DNA of 16,153 nucleotides from Candidatus Latescibacterota bacterium. GTDB lineage: Bacteria; Latescibacterota; 4484-107. The stretch lies in the NCBI GenBank assembly GCA_030613045.1, contig JAUWMS010000004.1, positions 1 to 16,153 of the forward strand, given 5' to 3'. How positions within the stretch are numbered: position 1 is the stretch's first letter; every line of letters begins with the position of its first letter. Position numbers and translations under genes: made by a program. Below, one piece after another: positions 14,456-16,153 of the stretch. The notes below the pieces were generated by a model. It ran no database searches. It saw nothing but the letters and a program-made list of their open reading frames with translations, and was not told the origin of the DNA.

Positions 14456-14482
14456 GGGCTTCCTCCGTAGGAGGTCCAGCCC
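14456..14482. promoter_or_regulatory. Hairpin containing GGAGG in the flgE leader
   Basis: On the minus strand GGGCT...AGCCC encloses CCTCC-TAC-GGAGG, a stable stem about 56 bases before the flgE ATG. It is not followed by a U-run, so it is not a classical terminator. The real flgE ribosome site (GGAGG nearer the ATG) could pair with its CCTCC arm, which would make it a translational control element; this is speculation. Confidence 0.4.
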
Positions 14483-14486
14483 GTTC

Positions 14487-14532
14487 CTGGTGATTGGTGA
14501 TTAGTTACTGGTGATTGGTTACTGGTGACTGA
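14487..14532. repeat. Short-word tandem tract, gap upstream of flgE
   Basis: GGTGATTGGTGATTAG then TTACTGGTGATTGGTTACTG, a near-tandem 7-base word (TGATTGG / TTACTGG), the same kind of word as in the flhB leader tract at 2221-2297. Confidence 0.8.
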
Positions 14533-14563
14533 TGGCGCATCGTTTCACGCTGGTAATGGCCAA

Positions 14564-14950
14564 CTAACCGAATACCGCGCTGTCAATGTTTGTGAAAACA
14601 TGGGATCTCATATCCTCACCTCCCATAGCCGTAATGATGGTTCGATTCGTCACACTGACTACGAAGGCGTGATGATCCAGGAGAATCAGTGATTCTCTGG
14701 AACCTTTTCGATCGGCCGAGGTTACGGCGTTGCCGATCCGCTCCAACTCCTCGGAGGATAAATCCATCCCCCTCGTTTCGATCCGTTCCAGGGCGTGCGC
14801 TGAGAATCGGAGCCCGTCCGGTGTCCGGACCTGCTCGGAAAGAATTTCCCCGAAAGGGCGCCCACTCGGAGGGATCCTCCCTCTCCGAACACCGGTCTGA
14901 GACCGGTTCGGGTCCGGAGGGATTCCCCCGATGTGCGGTATCGCCGCCAT
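14564..14950 (-). CDS. Small flagellar operon protein (TIGR02530 / PF12611 type)
   Basis: A 128-residue protein between flgD and flgE, starting at ATG 14950 with an excellent ribosome site (AAAGGAGGTGA, 5-6 bases away); an earlier in-frame start is rejected for lack of one. The N-terminal 45 residues are polar and proline-rich. The C-terminal part matches the flagellar operon family: LRFSAHALERIETRGMDLS, then EELERIGNAVTSADRKGSRE, SLILLDHHAFVVSVTNRTII and ending GGEDMRSHVFTNIDSAVFG. Members are found at this same place, between flgD and flgE, in Firmicutes, spirochaetes and others; function is not well defined, presumably hook assembly. Confidence 0.92.
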   Translation of the reverse strand: MAAIPHIGGIPPDPNRSQTGVRRGRIPPSGRPFGEILSEQVRTPDGLRFSAHALERIETRGMDLSSEELERIGNAVTSADRKGSRESLILLDHHAFVVSVTNRTIITAMGGEDMRSHVFTNIDSAVFG

Positions 14951-14993
14951 TCGCTCACCTCCTTTCGAAGACCAGGATGAAAACACAGCGTAT

Positions 14994-15190
14994 CCAGAAT
15001 TCAGAAGTCAGCATTCAGAATCCGGAATGGAACGGGAGTACGTTTGTACCGGATCGTATATCTCTTTCCGAACCGATACGTCCAAATAGGATGTGCAGGC
15101 TGTTTCCCTCTGTCTTCTGCCTTTTGTTTTTTTGTCTTTTGCCTTTCCGTCTTCTGACTTCTGTATTCTGGGTCCTGACTTCTGTCTTCA
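14994..15190. repeat. Short-word repeat tract with inverted partner, flgD downstream gap
   Basis: The left arm is CCAGAATTCAGAAGTCAGC followed by ATTCAGAATCC (14994-15023). The right arm (15109-15188) has TCTTCTGACTTCTGTATTC, then a tract of TCTTTTGCC-type words, roughly complementary. They are about 85 bp apart, with no gene between. Confidence 0.7.
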
Positions 15191-15859
15191 TCACTCCGAT
15201 ACCTCGAGCACATCGGAGAGCGGCATCCGCTCTCCGTTCACGAGAAGATACACTTCACCGCTCTCGTAGATCACTTTCTCCACCGCTCCCGAAACGATCC
15301 CCTGCACCGGGAGCGCGTTTTCCTCGGCATCCACTGCGGAGAAGGACAGCGTATAGTTTCCGGAAGGCATGCGTTTGCCCTGGGCATCCTTTCCGTCCCA
15401 GACGAGACTTCCGTCTCCACGCGAACTACCCGATAGTTCGAGCGCGCGCACCTCTTGTCCCCGGGCATCATGGACGGTTACGGTCAGCCGGTCCGCATCG
15501 TCCGAAAGCCGGTACCGAAGCTCCGCGGGACCGTCTTCCTCCAGATGAACGCTGTTTCCATACGCACAAACCGTTTTACCCGCAAAGGTCGAGGCCATGA
15601 TCTGCGAGGTATAGGTGTTGGAATTGGAGAATTGCTGAAGGCTCTCGTTCATATTCTGAAGTTGCTCCAACGAGCTGAACTGAGCCAACTGCGCGACGAA
15701 CGCCTCGTTCGTCATCGGACTGAGGGGATCCTGGTGCTGTAATTGGGCGATGAGCAGCTTCAGGAAGTCCTCTTTTCCCAATATGTTTTCGGATTGAGAA
15801 AAAATATTGGCTCCTTGAGCAGCGGTCTGTTGGGCTGTAAGGCCTTCTATCAGTGCCAT
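15191..15859 (-). CDS. flgD: Flagellar hook assembly (cap) protein FlgD
   Basis: FlgD caps the growing hook and is needed for FlgE polymerisation. The 222-residue product has the N-terminal domain with KEDFLKLLIAQLQHQDPLSP, MTNEAFVAQLAQFSSLEQLQ and NMNESL (about 30-75), followed by a hinge and a FLN/Ig-like domain at about 110-200 (GNSVHLEEDGPAELRYRL, DGSLVWDGKDAQGKRMPSGN, YTLSFSAVD). Length is normal. ATG 15859 has GAGG 5 bases upstream. It is the first complete gene in the transcription order; a fliK-like gene would be expected beyond the right edge. Confidence 0.97.
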   Translation of the reverse strand: MALIEGLTAQQTAAQGANIFSQSENILGKEDFLKLLIAQLQHQDPLSPMTNEAFVAQLAQFSSLEQLQNMNESLQQFSNSNTYTSQIMASTFAGKTVCAYGNSVHLEEDGPAELRYRLSDDADRLTVTVHDARGQEVRALELSGSSRGDGSLVWDGKDAQGKRMPSGNYTLSFSAVDAEENALPVQGIVSGAVEKVIYESGEVYLLVNGERMPLSDVLEVSE

Positions 15860-15881
15860 AATTTCCTCTTCCGGTTTTTGA

Positions 15882-15912
15882 GATTTCCAAAGTCCGCGGG
15901 ATGTTGGAAATC
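15882..15912. promoter_or_regulatory. Hairpin in the flgD leader
   Basis: On the minus strand GATTTCCAA pairs with TTGGAAATC (9 bp) around a 13-base loop, ending about 22 bases before the flgD ATG. It lacks a U-run, so it is unlikely to be an intrinsic terminator. It could be an operator or a translational control element; there is no direct evidence for either. Confidence 0.45.
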
Positions 15913-16153
15913 TTCATCTCCTAGAGCCTCTTGCAAAAGTCCAAAAAACGACTTGGCGTCGCTTCGTTCACCTTGGTAAAATGGTTTTATTTGCGCAGCC
16001 TGGGTTTAATACCCCGTCCCTTGGGGCGTTCAATGCTTTTATAGATACCCCGCTGCTTGCGGCGGGGTAGTTCATTATTGTAGGAAAAATTGAAAACTTT
16101 TTCCCTCATGATCCGAAGCAATCTTATCGAATAAATTTTTTGCAGGAGCTTGG
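15913..16153. repeat. Degenerate MITE-like element with internal hairpins, at the right edge
   Basis: AGCCTCTTGCAAAA at 15925-15938 differs by one base from the terminal repeat of the elements at 3187 and 5366. The far end (TTTTTTGCAGGAGCTTGG, 16136-16153) is roughly its complement, and CCGAAGCAATCTTATCGA (16117-16134) matches their interior. In the middle lies a strong hairpin, TACCCCGC/GCGGGGTA at 16046-16069, preceded by a second CCCCG/GGGGC type at about 16010-16027. There is no gene in this 240-bp end of the window. Confidence 0.6.

Noticed and set aside
16046..16069. Intrinsic terminator at the strong GC hairpin
   Set aside because: No T-run follows on either strand, and it lies inside a repeat element; it looks like a dispersed palindrome.

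Overview
The window is one flagellar gene cluster. All seventeen recognisable genes lie on the minus strand, so transcription runs from high to low coordinates. In that direction the order is flgD, a small flagellar operon protein (TIGR02530 / PF12611 type), flgE, flbD, motA, motB, fliL, fliM, fliN, fliO, fliP, fliQ, fliR, a FapA (DUF342) protein, a single-domain response regulator with a coiled-coil tail, flhB, and a second FapA-type gene that is cut by the left edge. The order flgD-flgE-flbD-motA-motB-fliL-fliM-fliN-fliO-fliP-fliQ-fliR...flhB is the one known from spirochaetes and, without motAB, Firmicutes. It is not the enterobacterial arrangement. Moderately high GC, long repeat-filled gaps and FapA genes point to a diderm lineage, perhaps uncultivated, but I cannot name the phylum from this sequence.

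Layout: 15191-12700 holds hook assembly (FlgD cap, hook protein FlgE). 12561-10212 holds FlbD, the stator (MotA/MotB) and FliL. 10115-8652 holds C-ring switch proteins FliM and FliN. 8537-5616 holds the export gate FliO/P/Q/R. In 5615-2213, where flhB would normally follow fliR directly, there is instead a FapA gene, a response regulator and two long repeat-rich gaps. FlhB (2212-1148) is followed 29 bp later by the second FapA-type gene, which has a tandemly duplicated N-terminal domain.

Genes are tightly coupled in places: motA/motB overlap, fliM and fliN abut, and fliO/fliP overlap as ATGA. Elsewhere they are separated by gaps of 90-740 bp that carry no genes. Most of these gaps hold short-word, near-tandem repeats, often with a reverse-complement tract beside them, so the transcript could fold into long imperfect hairpins. 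Each gap uses a different word, but the architecture is shared. There are also MITE-like elements with perfect 14-bp terminal inverted repeats, a small palindromic REP-like family, GTCCC/GGGAC palindromes, and a 23-bp direct repeat flanking the fliR-fapA gap.

I see no defence system, CRISPR array, tRNA, rRNA, transposase or prophage gene. The most notable points are the repeat architecture of the gaps, the FapA/response-regulator block splitting fliR from flhB, the duplicated FapA domain, and an FlhB whose autocleavage motif reads NPVR rather than NPTH.
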